Part shown: in pieces, positions 29,779 to 44,624 of the stretch | How the letters are laid out: each line of letters opens with the position of its first letter | How positions within the stretch are numbered: position 1 is the stretch's first letter | Origin: Littorina saxatilis | Taxonomy: Eukaryota > Mollusca > Gastropoda > Littorinimorpha > Littorinidae | Assembly (NCBI RefSeq): GCF_037325665.1 | Contig: NC_090250.1 | Span: 21,952,666 to 22,016,665 of the forward strand | Length of the DNA stretch: 64,000 nt | Direction of reading: 5' to 3' | Made by a program: the position numbers and the translations under genes | The notes under the pieces: model-generated | The model's database searches: none | What the model was told of the DNA's origin: nothing | Seen by the model: the letters and a program-made list of their open reading frames with translations, nothing else

Positions 29779-32700
29779 CTGTGTGTGTGTATACATTTTC
29801 AGATTTCCTAAACCTAGCACTGTTTGCAGGTGATCTTTATGCTTTTGATTCATGAGTTGCATCCCCAGTCCTTTAGTTTAACTCTTTTTTTTTTCTTTGG
29901 TGAAGTAAATTGGATCTATTTTTTTTATTCCTTAGTTAATGGAAAAGATTTGACAACAATATTGCTGTCAATGATAGGTTGGTCAGCCATGCTGGTGTAA
30001 ACCAATCCTTTAGAATTAGAGAACGCTCTCTAGTAGGGTACTTATTTTCCTACGGTCAATGACCAGAAACAGAAACTGTGTCAGTCGTACATCGCTCAGA
30101 TGCTGCTTCTCAGTTTGACCCCAGACAAAGAATACTGATGACATGTTACACCATAGTAAGCTCTCAAGGACTGGCCAGCGAAGAACAATAAAATAGGGGT
30201 TGTGAAGACGATATCACAGAGATGATCGAGGGAGGGAGGGGGGGGGGGGGGTGTGCGGCGGCGGCATGGTCAGTAAATTGGATCAAGAAACCCGCAAAAT
30301 ACTTCAGACACAAACTGTTTATCATTTACCTGCAAACCCTAACACATTCTTACAACAACAACAACATAACGATGTGCAATAAATCACGTTGTCAAACAAA
30401 CAAGATCGAAAAGAGAAAGAAGCAAAACCCACCTCGTCGAGTCAAGAATCTTAGAATGTCGTCTGCTCAAATACGATCATGTTGGTTCATTTCGGAGTGT
30501 TGTTACTTCCTTCTACTGTTCGCTGCTGCTGGTTCATCTTTCTCTGATATTTCTTGCCACTATGCCGAACATTTCCAATGTTAGGGTTGTTCTCCGCAGC
30601 TCAAAACTTTGAAAAATGCTGCTGAATCGGTGAAAACGTCATGGATTTGTTGACACCGGGGGACTGATAAGTTGTCTACTGCGCTTGCGCCAAATGCCTT
30701 TGACCTACATATATTTGCATATATTAATTCCGGGGTTTCGGTTGGAACGGATTCTCTCTCTTTGTGCCTATGTCAACGGAAATTCCCCAACGGTGATGAC
30801 GTCATCTTGAAGAACGGAAATTTCCACACAGTTTGAACAGCGAAGGGTCATGTCATGTGCGCACATTTACCAGCACGGAGTATCCAAAGTTGACCATTTT
30901 TTCGATTTTTTTGATAAAACACAGACAAAAACAACAAAACATCGGTTTGAAAATGGTTTTATTTACATGAATACATGTCTAAAATGACAAAAGCAGATTA
31001 TTGAATGCATTCCAGGATGTTCAAAGGTGTGAAAAATGCAACAACCCCAAAAAGGTGTATGAGACCAAAAATAACTCATTTTGCCTACCCGGTCTGCCCT
31101 TAAATTATGCATGTTATTCTCCTGATGTCTAGCACCCTTGTTTCATTCTTCCTTGATATCTATGGGGGAAAAAAGAAACAAATGGAGGATCTTTTTTTTC
31201 ATTGAAGAATAATTCACCTGATCTTGGTGACCTTGAAGCTGCATGACCTCTGACCTGGTGTCAAGGTTCCACATCCTGACAGTCATGTCGTATGATGATG
31301 TCATGAGGATATCCTTGACCAAAGGATGGAATCGCACAATGTAGATCTTCTCCATGTGACCTTGAAGTAAAAAGCAATCAGTGAACAACACTGGAACAAT
31401 GCATGCTGTTCATGCTACCTCAATGACTGTTAAAATTATATGTACATTGATACAAGTGTTGTTTCCGCGTAAATCGCTAGCAAAACAAGGCTGGCAGACA
31501 TGTTGCAAATTCACACAAAAATTCTTTGAGACAAAACATTTTGTGAAAAGTAGTCTGCCTCAAGACTTACAACAAAAGACATTGAATCCCTAATGCAGGG
31601 TTACACATGAACTAGGCGTTGGGTTGAGGGGAGAGAGGTAAATTAAGGTGATAGAAACAGTATGAGAGAAAGAGACAGACAGGCTAAAAGACTGACAGCT
31701 GGAACAGGATGATGTGAGGGGCTGGGAGGATGGGAGACAAGACAGACAGGAAGAATATCAACTGGAACAACATGAGGTGAGGGGTGGGAGGATGGGAGAC
31801 AAGACAGACAGGAAGAATATCAACTGGAACAACATGAGGTGAGGGGGTGGGAGGATGGGAGATAGGACAGACAGGAAGAATATCAACTAGAACAACATGA
31901 GGTGAGGGGTGGGAGGATGGGAGACAAGACAGACAGGAAGAATATCAAGTGGAACAACATGAGGTGAGGGGGTGGGAGGATGGGAGATAGGACAGACAGG
32001 AAGAATATCAACTGGAACAACATGAGGTGAGGGGGTGGGAGGATGGGAGATAGGACAGACAGGAAGAATATCAACTGGAACAACATGAGGTGAGGGGGTG
32101 GGAGGATGGGAGACAAGACAGACAGGAAGAATATCAACTGGAACAGGATGATGTGAGGGGGTGGGAGGATGGGAGACAAGACAGACAGGAAGAATATCAA
32201 CTGGAACAACATGAGGTGAGGGGGGAATGCGTTATGTCCTTTGTTCTGTGTCTGTGTTTTTCTTTCTGTGGGGGAAGGAAAAGGTGGGAGAGGGACTGAC
32301 AGACAGAAAGCCTGACAGTTGGAACAAGACCAAGTGAGTAGGAGAAATGGAAAGAGAAATGTGTACAGCAAGCACACAGAAAGCTATAGGTTCTTATAGA
32401 GATAGACGTCAACACTCACCAAGCATGTAGAACTCGGGTTCAGTCTGTGAAGGCCCAGCAGGGAATCCCTCAGGAGGTACTCTCCACACGTTGATCCTGG
32501 TGTTGTCACATGCTGTAACACACATAAATTCACATTTCTTACATCTCTTGCAAAGTTTCTTAAAAAGATGAGAAAGCAATCAGTAAAATATACAGACAAG
32601 CTAATTCAGCATGTCTATCATGTCAGTAAGCAAATAAATTTGCTCTTGAAGACTTCTTGCATAAGTTGATGTTAATAAAGCATTGTTCAGGGTATCTAAT

Positions 32701-35700
32701 TAAACCTGGTCTCCATGGTACAGGAATCTCAAAACAGGAAGCAAATGTAAATCTTTCTTTATTTGGTGTTTAGCGTCGTTTTCAACCACGAAGGTTATAT
32801 CGCGACGGGGAAAGGGGGGAGATGGGATAGAGCCACTTGTCAAGTGTTTCTTGTTCACAAAAGCACTAATCAAAAATTTGCTCCAGGGGCTTGCAACGTA
32901 GTACAATATATTACCTTACTGGGAGAATGCAAGTTTCCAGTACAAAGGACTTAACATTTCTTACATACTGCTTGACTAAAATCTTTACAAAAATTGACTA
33001 TATTCTAAACAAGAAACACTTAACAAGGGTAAAAGGAGAAACAGAATCCGTTAGTCGCCTCTTACGACATGCTGGGGAGCATCGGGTAAATTCTTCCCCC
33101 TAACCCGCGGGGGGTAGCAAATGTAAATATAACGTTTTGTTTTGTCATAAATTCCATGTTCCAATAACACACCATTCTTCTTTTTGATTCTATGTTTCAG
33201 GGTTAAAGGGATCCCATTGAGAAAAATCAAAATCCCTGACATTTTTGGGGGGATCCAGTTAAATTGTGAAATTCAATTTCAAATTGGTGCAATCTTAGGG
33301 ATATCAGAGCACATTTATGTGTTTCTTATTTTCACATTTCTCAAAATGTTGCGGAAAAGTGGAAGCCCAGGCACTAAGAGGATGAACAATAAAAGTTTAC
33401 TGACCAACAACAAGCCTTCCATTGTCAAAAGGATCCCATGCCAGGTCGGCCACTTTGCTTCCATTCTGAACAGTCGGCAGTTCATCGGCTGTGTCTCCAA
33501 GACGCCCTGGTTTGTTCAGCTATGGAGACAAGGGCTTCAATGAGATTAACACACACACACACATGCAAGCATGCACAAACGTATATGCACACAAATGCAC
33601 GTTTGAACGCACGTATGTACGCATGCATATACGCACACACGCTCACACATATACACACGTCTGCAACCGCACACACGCACACCATAAAAGTCCTTCAAGA
33701 ATATGCATTGCGTACTTACAGTGCCAGTGTCTTTTCACGGGTATGATACTCTGGTTAAGGTTATGGATCTCAAGACAAAGAAAGATGTCTTTGATGAAAT
33801 AGTTTTCTTTTTAAAAAGGCCTTTTATCATTTTATCAAGGTGCTAGAATAACTAATTACTCTGTTATTCAATTTAAAAAAAATATGCATTCATACTCCTT
33901 GACCATGCAGTTAGGACTGGCCGAATACCATGTTTCTCTTCCAAAGAAGAAACACAAAATAATTGAAAACCAATAACAGTTGAACACCACCCACCTCCAA
34001 AACAGCGACGACGCCACCATTTCCTTCGAGCGGCACTGCACAGCGCTGAACGTTAGCCACAAAGAAGTCACTGTCGTGAGGCACTGTCTTGCTGATGTTC
34101 TTCATGTTGGTCAGGTGTGTAGATGGATGCAGCGTCTTGCCGTTGATGTAGCGATACTTTGATTGTCGCACCCCTATTGCACAATACAAAAAACACTGAT
34201 TGCTATAGGCTGCACTCCTTGGTGAAATGCACAAGTTTGAGAAAAGGCCCAAGAAGCATTTTAAGGTGAACATCATAGTAGACGGCCACAGAGCTAATTT
34301 AGCGTTGACAGCGCGAGATACCCCCTAAAACAATTTTTGACCCACGAGTTATACAACACATAAAAATCACTTTTAACACTAGTAGTGTGATAGCAAAGCT
34401 AGCAATAATAGCATGTCATGTAAAACTGTCACACTCTTTTTTTCCCACTTTCATGCTCATAACAGCCTTGCTCTAAAGACCCTTAACATCAGGAACAACA
34501 ACCAGGTGGGAATAGTTCTTGATAGATTTAAGACACAACTGATAACTAAAGAAGATGTAACTTTCTTGGCAGCAAGGGTACCTTTGAAGACTTTGGTGGG
34601 TTTTGCCGGTTCTGATGGTGGCTGCTCCGGTTTGTTTGAAGGCACTGAAGCATTGGTGGCAGGTGTGGCTATAGAAGGCTTCTCTTTCTTTATTGCTGGC
34701 TCGGGTGAAGCAGCAGGCTGCAACAAAGAAGGAACGGCACTATATGTTAAGAGAGAGCTCTAACACACATACAAGTAAAGGTATCCCTGGAAAACCTTTT
34801 CAGCACTACTAAGATTTGCTTCCAGTTGACATATATCTGTACTTTAGAAAGATACTGCATGTGGCATTTTTGTTCTTGTCACCTCTAACAACCCCCCCAC
34901 CCTCAAACACACTCCTCCTCCAGTTCTTAAAAGAGATCAACAACAAAAACTGGCTGCTGAACAAATTTTGTTCAAATCTTTCTTCCATTCAGACTGTAAA
35001 GCTTTTGCACAAAGCACAACATTCATTTAATATTCTTTATCCAAGGCAAAATGGCTGATCAAAACATCTTTCTCCACCAAGACAAAGCTCCCACAGATAA
35101 AACATTGTCCTTACAGTAGAACCCCCTTCATCAGACTTCAATATCTGAGAAAGTCAGGTCTTAAATAGGAGAGAGTCTTAAAATAAGGGTAAATTTACAG
35201 AGGTCATTCTCACAAAATCTGAGAAAATCATGTCTTAAAAGGAAGGGAGTCTTAAAAGGGGGTAGGGGGTGGGGTTTGTTTGTTTGTTTGTTTGTTTGTT
35301 TGCTTAACGCCCAGCCAACCACGAAGGGCCATATCAGGGCGGTGCTACTTTGCCATATAACGTGCGCCACACACAAGACAGAAGTCGCAGCACAGGCTTC
35401 ATGTCACACCCAGTCACATTATTCTGACACCGGACCAACCAGTCCTAGCACTAACCCCATAATGCCAGACGCCAGGCGGAGCAGCCACTAGATTGCCAAT
35501 TTTAAAGTCTTAGGTATGACCCGGCCGGGGTTCGAACCCACGACCTCCCGATCATGGGGCGGACGCCTTACCACTAGGCCAACCGTGCCGGTCCAGGGGG
35601 TGGGGTGGGGGGTTCCAATGTACCTGCTCTGTCTCGGCAACAGCAGAAGATGGTGCCCCAGTCTTTTTCACCTGGGCCTGTGCTCCGCCACTCCCACCTG

Positions 35701-38700
35701 ACGACCCAAACAGTGCTCCCCTTCTCTCATGCTTGATGAGTGTTTTGTTTGGAGTCAGAGACACTGAGGGAGGCAGGACGTCTTGACCATTGAACCATTG
35801 CTGTGCTGACACCGCTGGTTCTCCGCTGGCGGTGTCGGGGTACAGGTCTGAGTGAAAGTCTCTGTACGACTGGAATGATGAGGAAGGCTGTGTTAGTTAT
35901 TTCAATAGCACAGATTCTCCCTAAAATGGATCGTATGACTGTCAAAACGGCGAAGAAAAAACACCAGCCACATGTGCAAAAGCTCATACGTACAAAAAAG
36001 CAAAAGATGTACATGGGAGTTGAATTCAATGAACGCAGAAGAAGCGGAAGAAACACAGACACAGAAATCTCACCACCATGAACAAAAATGACATAAAGCC
36101 CTCACTTGCCAGTTAACTGAGTGAATAAACAAAGTCAGCCCACATTGTGGCAAAATGGAAACAAAGGGAAAGAAAAATAGATCACTTTTGCATTCACACC
36201 AAGCCCCCCCTCCCCAAACACACACACACTCATCAACAAACCGTCCACTACAACTGCCAAGAGCATCAAAAACTTTACTACCCCTTCACCTAATTAGTCT
36301 GGTCTGTGAATCACTTTAGCAGTTTTTATTCTAGAATCCACGGACACACACATGCATGCATGCATGCACACACACACACACACGCTCCCTCCACACACGC
36401 ACACACACACACACACACACACATACACACAGACCCGCGCACACACCCACTCGCACTCCAACACTCACTCGCACTAATATTACAACATACAAAACGCAGC
36501 CCCACCTTTCTAGGCACAATGTAAGGCACAGATATGATGGAGTTTTTGGCCAGCAGCAGGACTCTGTCCACCTCTCCACTCATCAGGTCCATTGCCCGCT
36601 TAGGCACCACTGCTGCACCCTTGATTTGCTCCGTTCTGTCCGCCATACCTGTCAGGGCAGTGAAATTTTCATGTCACTAAACAGGTATGCAAGTAACAAA
36701 ATAAAAAAAATTAAAAAGGCCTCAAAGTATACCCCAAAACATTTTTTTTTAAGTGAAATCTGTATGTGACTAAACAGGCATGAAATCATCAAATTGTAAA
36801 AATAAGCTTCAAACCATTATCCCCCTTCCCACTCCCCAATACAATTTTGTTGAAGTAAAATCTGTATGTGACTAAATAGGTATAAAATCGAAAAATTATA
36901 AAGATAATCCTCAAAGCAAACTCCCCTCCCACTCCCCAATCTAAAGACATTTTTTTCTGAAAACCCCCAGAATGCAGAATTGTGTGCAATCTGCTGAAAT
37001 GTGTGGAATCTCAAGAATGACCCGTGAGCTTTGATTAAAAAAAAAAAATCTTATGCCTGGTAAATGACAAGGTTGATGGCACATGCAATGAGATGATGGC
37101 ACCAGGATTGCACTAACTTGAAAACAAAAATGTATTTAGCAATTGGACAAGTGTGCCAGAGCCTGTAGATCTGTGCGGAAAAAAGGGCTGTAATTTGATT
37201 AAAATGTTTTCATGCAACTTTCAAATATTCTGCTCATACCTTCCGTCAAATATGGAGTTTTCTCTGTCAGCTCCAGGAAGCGTAGGCTGTTATCACCCTG
37301 AAACAAAGGATCTGTCCATTAAAAAGTAAGATAAGATAAGATAAGATTTGTTATAGTCCTGTGAGGTAACCCTCATGGAAATTCGGGCTACTTTCTCACT
37401 GGGTAAGCGAGCTGCCATGCAGTACGACACTGCCCATTTTTTCTTATTTTTCCTGCATGCGTGTATTGGTGTTTCCAATCCCTGAGGCTTTCGCTGTGAA
37501 CTTGGGTTCTTTATCATGCGCATGGATGCACACAGGGGTGTTCAGACACTGAGGAGAGTCTACACAATGTTTCCTTTCAGATTTTACGGCGATGGTGTTT
37601 GGAATTAATACATTTTGTCTGCTTTATACTTGAACCATAGGGCACTTCCACCAACAACGACGGCAGACAGAAACTGAAAAAGTTAAACAACAAAGCAATG
37701 AACCAGCCTGATTGAAAAGATAACAAATAGAAATCATTTTGTCTTATTTCTCTCACCTTTCCAGCCAAGAACGCCATGCTCGTGTCTGGATCAAAAAAGC
37801 ACATCAAGGCACTGAAAAAAGAAAAGAAAAAAACTCCTGAACAATTATTTTACTTAATGCTCAACTTCTCCTTCTTCAGTGTTTCAGAATTTTCTGGTGA
37901 GCTCGTTTGCCCATTTGGGTTCCCCAAACTATACTCTGAGAGCATAGTCAGCTTCACTTCGCTTTCGTTGAGAAGGCAAGCAAGCAATCAATCCATTCAT
38001 CCATCCATCCATCCATCCATCAAGCAAGCAAGCAATCAAGCAAGAAATCAATCAATCAATCAATCGCCAAGCTAGGCAGAGCACCAATAAAAAATTGAGT
38101 TGAGTTGAGTTGAATTACACGATTCAATAAACAAAGGGAAGTAAGCGTCTCTAAATATAGACAACAACGGTTAGTGCCTGTCTCCTGGCACCTGAGATAT
38201 ACTAAGAAGCAGGAATAAGCGACTATAATGTGCTCGCTGCAGTAAAAGTGCGTTCTTCTTCTTCTTCAGCGTTCCAGAATTTTCTGGATACGTGTGAGCT
38301 CGTTTGCCCATTTGGGTTCCCCAAACTATACTCTGAGAGCATAGTCAGCTTCACTCCGCTTTCGTTGAGTAGGCATGCTGGGTATTTTCGTGTTTCCATA
38401 ACCCACCGAACTCCGACATGGATTACATTATCATTTTCGTGCGCACTTGGTCTTGTGCTTGCGTGTACACACGAAGGAGGTTAAGTCACTAGCAGGTCTG
38501 CACATAAGTTGACCTGGGAGATCGGAAAAAATCTCCACTCTTAACCCACCAGGCGGCAACGACCGGGATTCGAACTCCCGACCTCCCGATTAGGAGGCCG
38601 ACGTCTTACCACCACGCCACTGCGCCCGTCGAATGCTCAACTTTAAACACATGTATGAACTAGCAGTCAGGACCCGGTTTCACCCAGATGTTATCTGAGT

Positions 38701-41700
38701 ACCGAGTCATTTGTACAATTATCATTACAGAAACCAGATGAAGATGAAGGAGAAGAAGGAAAAGAAAAAAACACGAGAAAAAGGCAACAATAAACATCAT
38801 GAAATCAAAACCCCAAGGATACTTTCACAGAAAGCTTTCCAAAATTAAAACTCTTCCAAACAGATGCCTCATCCCTCCAGCCAACTTCTCCCGAACCTGA
38901 CCTCCCATCCCCCATGCACAGCGGTACCTGTGACGAAAGAGCAGCCTAATTGTGACCAGCCAAGTGTGTCACTACACTGCAACTGGCCTGTCATGACAGT
39001 GGTACCTGTGATGAAAGAGCAGCCTAATTGTGACCAGCCAAGTGTGTCACTCCACTGCAACTGGCCTGTCATGACAGTGGTACCTGTGACGAAAGAGCAG
39101 TCTAATTGTGACCAGCCAAGTGTGTCACTACACTGCAACAGGCCTGTCATGACAGTGGTACCTGTGACGAAAGAGCAGCCTAATTGTGACCAGCCAAGTG
39201 TGTCACTACACTGCAATTGGCCTGTCATGACAGTGGTACCTGTGACGAAAGAGCAGCCTAATTGTGACCAGCCAAGTGTGTCACTACACTGCAACTGGCC
39301 TGTCATGACAGTGGTACCTGTGACGAAAGAGCAGCCTAATTGTGACCAGCCAAGTGTGTCACTACACTGCAACTGGCCTGTCATGACAGTGGTACCTGTG
39401 ACGAAAGAGCAGCCTAATTGTGACCAGCCAAGTGTGTCACTACACTGCAACTGGCCTGTCATGACAGTGGTACCTGTGATGAAAGAGCAGCCTAATTGTG
39501 ACCAGCCAAGTGTGTCACTACACTGCAACTGGCCTGTCATGACAGTGGTACCTGTGACGAAAGAGCAGCCTAATTGTGACCAGCCAAGTGTGTCACTACA
39601 CTGCAACTGGCCTGTCATGACAGTGGTACCTGTGACGAAAGAGCACCCTAATTGTGACCAGCCAAGTGTGTCACTACACTGCAACTGGCCTGTCATGACA
39701 GTGGTACCTGTGACGAAAGAGCACCCTAATTGTGACCAGCCAAGTGTGTCACTACACTTTCTTTCTTTCTTTGGTGTTTAACGTCGTTTTCAACCGTTCA
39801 AGGTTATATCGCGACGGGGAAAGGGGGGGGATGGGATAGAGCCACTTGTTAATTGTTTCTTGTTCACAAAAGCACTAATAAAAAAATTGCTCCAGGGGCT
39901 TGCAACGTAGTACAATATATGACCTTACTGGGAGAATGCAAGTTTCCAGTACAAAGGACTTAACATTTCTTACATACTGCTTGACTAAAATCTGTACAAA
40001 AATGGACTATATTCTATACAAGAAACACTTAACAAGGGTAAAAGGAGAAACAGAATCCGTTTGTCGCCTCTTACGACATGCTGGGGAGCATCGGGTAAAT
40101 TCTTCCCCCTAACCCGCGGGGGGTATCACTACACTGCAACTGGCCTGTCATGACAGGTATAATTTGGCCACACTGAAAGACAAAGACACTACTTGAGGAG
40201 TCCTTTACTGGAGGTGTCCTCTCATTAGAGGGGCCTCACGGTCCCCTGTTTTTCACTTATAGTATTCTCAAACAAGCTTGGTGTCTTTTCAGTAAAATGA
40301 GTGTACTCCACACAGCATTTGAACATCAATGATTTGAAAATGCTTCACACTCGTCCGTCACACCGTTAATTTAGTTTACTTGTATATTTAAAACAAATGC
40401 TTTTTTCAATGTTTACTGACAAAAACTGTAATCATGTGTCATAATACTGGATCGGCTTCAGGATGGGCTTGTGAAGAAAAGTAGTCTAGGAATTTGTTTC
40501 GTCGTCTTTTTTTCCACTGACCGTACTGATCGTATTCTAGACAATCAAGCCTACAAAATACGGCGAAATCATATGGGTTCCCAGGTCTGCAAATACTGTA
40601 AGTCTCCTACCCAGTGGATCCCAGAGCGGGTAATGTGGTCAGTGCTGACGACAGGTTCCTGTTGTCCCATAGCTTGATCTCTCGTTCCTGGCTCTATACA
40701 GATAAAGGCAAAACGTGGATAAAAGGAACTAGGACATCCATTCCCGTGGAAACATTTTGTAATACAGTGGAACCCCCTGTTAAGACCTCCAAATTTAAGA
40801 CTTCCTCCATTTTAAGACCTTGTTTTATCAGATTGTTTGTTCATTACCTCTGTAAATTTACCCCCATTTAAAGACTGATTTTATCAGATTTTTTGTTCAT
40901 TACCTTTGTAAATTTAACCCCATTTAAAGACTAATTTTATCAGATTTTTTGTTCATTACCTCTGTAAATTTACCCCCATTTAAAGACTAATTTTATCCGA
41001 TTTTTTGTTCATTACCTCTGTAAATTTAACCCCATTTAAAGACTGTTTTTTGTTCATTACCTCTGTAAATTTACCCCCATTTAAAGACTGATTTTCTCAG
41101 ATTTTTGGAAGTCTTAAAAGAAGGGTTCCACAGTACATAAGAGTGTTTGAGGATTAATCCTTGCAAAAGATTAATTCAAAGTTGTGGGTAAGAGTGTATC
41201 TGTGGAAGCAGATACTGCATGAAGGGTGGAGATGTCTTTCACCAAATGCAGGGACAACCTTCCAAAACAACAAAGCAGAGAAACAAAACAATGCACAGAG
41301 GACGATAACAATGTCACTTGGACCTCGATCGAAAATATGTTTAGGTTGAAATGTCCTTACTACAAAAGCATTGTTCTGTCATAATACATCCCGCAACTCA
41401 AAACTATCGGATGGTCGTCCAGCCATGCGGCGATGTGCCAGAACAATGCGTCAGATCAAAACAATATTTGTCAGTTACCAAATCCGAGGCCTGAGAACAA
41501 CACTGACTGCGTGTGAGCCGCTACACTTACCATGCTGAACCCTGTGGAGAGGATGAATTCAGTGTTTCCAAGCCACTGCACCCTTGTGTCTTTCACATTT
41601 TGATGACCTGCCCATTCCTGCAAAATGAGAAAACATGGTCAAAACAATCAGCAATTATCCACACTTGACAAATTGTGTTATGAAAATAAGTACTTATTTC

Positions 41701-44541
41701 ATTTTTTTTAATTTACCTTTCGACTGCTCATGATTTGTGTCTTGGTGGGAGGGAAGAACAAAGGGATGTTGCTTAAATACGGCGTAGACAGTAGATTACA
41801 TCTTGCACTCTAAAGGAAAGGCCAGTGCATGATCTTTTGATAATCTTGAACATGATTTCCACCGAACACTCCAAATGGTAATGCAGCAACGCTTGTTTGC
41901 TTAAGGTTTTCTGAGTAATGTTGTATGTGTGCATCAATGTGTTTCCTGTCATTGCAGGGTTAAGTTAAATCTGGAGAACCTCCATCATTCTCCTTATTTG
42001 GCAACTGAAAGCACCTGCTAGCATTTTACATTTCAACCTAGCACACATACTCCATCTCTGTTATTTCTTTCTTCAACACCACACCATTACTGAAGAATTT
42101 AGGATACATAATCCTAAAACAAGAAGAGCAAACGCTCGATCGAGTCACTTTCGCAGTTCTGAATATTATATGAGGCATCAGATGGACAGGAAGAAATTGC
42201 TATTCACAACACAATGAGTCACGTTCACATAAAATTTGAGCCCGGTCACTTTTATAGTTTCCGAGAAAAGCCCAACGTTAAGTTGTGTGTTGCCGAACAG
42301 AAAAGGCTAGTTATCTCCCTTGTTTTTCTGATAACGTTCGTAAAAGGCTACAGATGTAAATACTTTGATGTAAAGAATAATCCTACAAAGTTTCAATCAC
42401 ATCCGATGAACTTTGTCAAAGATATAAAATGTCTAATTTTTCCTTTGACGCTGACCTGTGACCTTGAAAAAGGTCAAAGGTCAACGAAACCATCGTTAAA
42501 GTGTAGAGGTCATTGGAGGTCAGGACTAAACAAAATATGAGCCCGATCGCTTTGATAGTTTCCGAGAAAAGTCCAACGTTAAGGTGGTGTCTACGGACGG
42601 CCGGCCGGACGGCCGGCCGGACAGACTAACACTGACCGATTACATAGAGTCACTTTTTCTCAAGTGACTCAACAACAAAGCCTGGCACTGTAAATTTAGT
42701 TTACCCGAACTAGCTTGTTTGCATGTAGATAAAATATATATGCATCCAACAAAGCTACAGTAAATATAGTTTACCACAATAAATATAGTTTACCTGCACC
42801 AGCTTGTTCGCACGTAAATCAAGAATACGCATCTTCTTGTCTTTGCAGGTTGTCACCATGACAGATCCATTGCCTCTCCACGACATGTTTTGTACCTGAT
42901 CCCCATGCTCTGTGAAGGCTACATTAAAGAAAACAATGTACATTTACAGCTCTGAACCATATTCAAAGAAAAAACACCATAAGCCTCTGATAGCCTCCAA
43001 GCTTCTTAAACCAAGGAGGCAACAAAACAATACTAGCTTCAAATATTGCAGCTACAAAAACAACCGCAAGCATAAAAGATGTTGCACCATTAAAAGCTAA
43101 ATCAGTACCCCCCTTCCTTTTTTAACGACAGAAAGTGACACGACAGTCGACACCTAACACAGAACAGAGTCATGCTCAGATAGAATGTAGTAGAACATTT
43201 AAAACTCTACCTATTTTTTATCATTGTTTCATTTTTTTCTTTTTCATAATTTTATTGTCCAATGGGCCTAAAGAAAAAGAAAATACTGCAACAAACCTGA
43301 CTTTTCTGCAGCTGCTGCCACGTCAAAAAGCTTGACACAAGTATCTGTAGAAACAGCTAGCACCCCCTCTGCTGTGGGGTGCCACAGAACGTTCTCAATA
43401 CGTCGGTCCTGTGGCGGCAACATGACGGCTGGTTCTGACACGTTCTCCATGCTACTCTCTTCTGGAAGCAACCACACTTTAATCTGTCGAAAAAAATCAG
43501 ATGTACTTAAGATCCTAACGAAAGATGAAATTTTTAGGAGACATATGTATGACAAACTAACATCGTAAACTGTAAAGTAAAAAAAAAAAAAAGAATTAAT
43601 TAAGAATATCATCAATGGTGAAGCTTCAAGCACACATTCAAAACAAGCTAAAATCAATTTATTTATTTATTGAATTCAGTTCCATTATAAACTTCAAGAA
43701 TGAAAATAAATAACAATAGCAGACCCCTATTGCCCCCCCCCCCCCCACCCCAAAAGTAATGGAAAAGGATAGTTGAAGAAGGAATACAAGGAACAAACTT
43801 GGAGAAACAAACACGATTCTTCAAATTAACTCACTGTGGTATCCTGAGATCCAGTGGCCAGCATATAATCATCAAATGGTGAGAAGTCCAGATCAGAAAC
43901 AAAGTCTGCAGAGGGCAAAATGATAATTGAATCATCTTGGAAGGTTTTCAGTTCTACATACTGTATTCTATTTTGACAAATTTTATTGATACTTAAATGA
44001 GCTTACAAAGGAACAAATCTGGATGCAAACAAAAACATCCATAAAAAACGGATACAGAATTGAAAACAAACACAAACGCGTACAAACATAATCGCTAAAC
44101 GCGCACTAATGCACTAATAGTGACATAAACACACACTTCAATAGTATATCAGGAGAATTAGCTTTGTGAAAGGATGTATAAGCACAGAGTACCAAAGAAA
44201 CAACATGTTACTTTCATTTAACTTTCATTAATTGATGATATTCCATCACTGGGAAAAGCATCTAATTCTAAAGAAACTTGCATATGTGTACACATCCACC
44301 CAAAAGAAAATAACTGACACACTTACATAAACGTTTGCCAACAAAAAACAAATACTTTAAATACCTCCATGTGCATGGATATAGCACAGCTCACTTAAAA
44401 TGCGACCTTGAGCATTTAGTGGTAAGTAGCCGAGTGAACCTCCATCTGAAAGATCACAACAGTCTAAATACAGTAGTAATTCATAACATCAAAATGTATA
44501 TATCAAGTGATTTTGTAAAACATACATACACCTGCACGCAT

Positions 44542-44624
<83 letters not shown>

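Larger units (their letters stand above)
27061..31099. mobile_element. 4-kb TTAA-flanked element, piggyBac-like
   Basis: TTAA lies on both sides (27057-27060 and 31100-31103). Just inside are terminal inverted repeats: GGGGGGACAGGGTAGGCAA at left and, reverse-complemented, GGGCAGACCGGGTAGGCAA at right (16 of 19 positions match). TTAA targeting with short inverted ends is the piggyBac signature. No transposase was recognised; a minus-strand patch near 29170-29240 reads like former coding sequence (RRKIDLMEKFAKPELPSST). It fills most of the intron between CORO7 exons 17 and 18. Confidence 0.5.
17987..34173 (-). other. CORO7: CORO7 second WD40 propeller (exons 14-22)
   Basis: It opens with a second coronin-type N-terminal motif (SKYRYINGKTLHPS, residues about 480-495) and PLEGNGGVVAVLELNKPGRL. 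WD blades follow: VADLAWDPFD...RINVWRVP, GHMEKIYIVRFHP...VRMWNLD, GHQDQVFSLAWSP...IRVYEPR, ARVVWVLGGKYLVTSGF, PSILIPFHDPDSSTIYLFC and TEYFQDDLFPDTLVTWEP. Spacing and order match the C-terminal half of coronin-7 and mirror its N-terminal half, as expected from an internal duplication of the coronin unit. Confidence 0.93.
34582..36648 (-). other. CORO7: CORO7 inter-propeller linker exons 11-13
   Basis: Exon 11 ends the first propeller (DRVLLLAKNSIISVPYIVPRK). Exon 12 starts SYRDFHSDLYPDTASGEPAV, the extension after the last blade, then becomes Gly/Ser-rich (GALFGSSGGSGGAQAQ). Exon 13 is Pro/Ser/Lys-rich (PAASPEPAIKKEKPSIATPA). This is the expected disordered linker of coronin-7, about 110 residues. 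Confidence 0.92.

Noticed and set aside
31883-32377. 164-codon Leu/Pro-rich membrane-like frame
   Set aside because: Antisense of the 63-bp minisatellite; the apparent hydrophobic segments repeat exactly with the unit.
38864-39781. 305- and 275-codon open frames on both strands
   Set aside because: They are the 78-bp minisatellite; the unit length is a multiple of three with no stops, and the frames end where the array ends.
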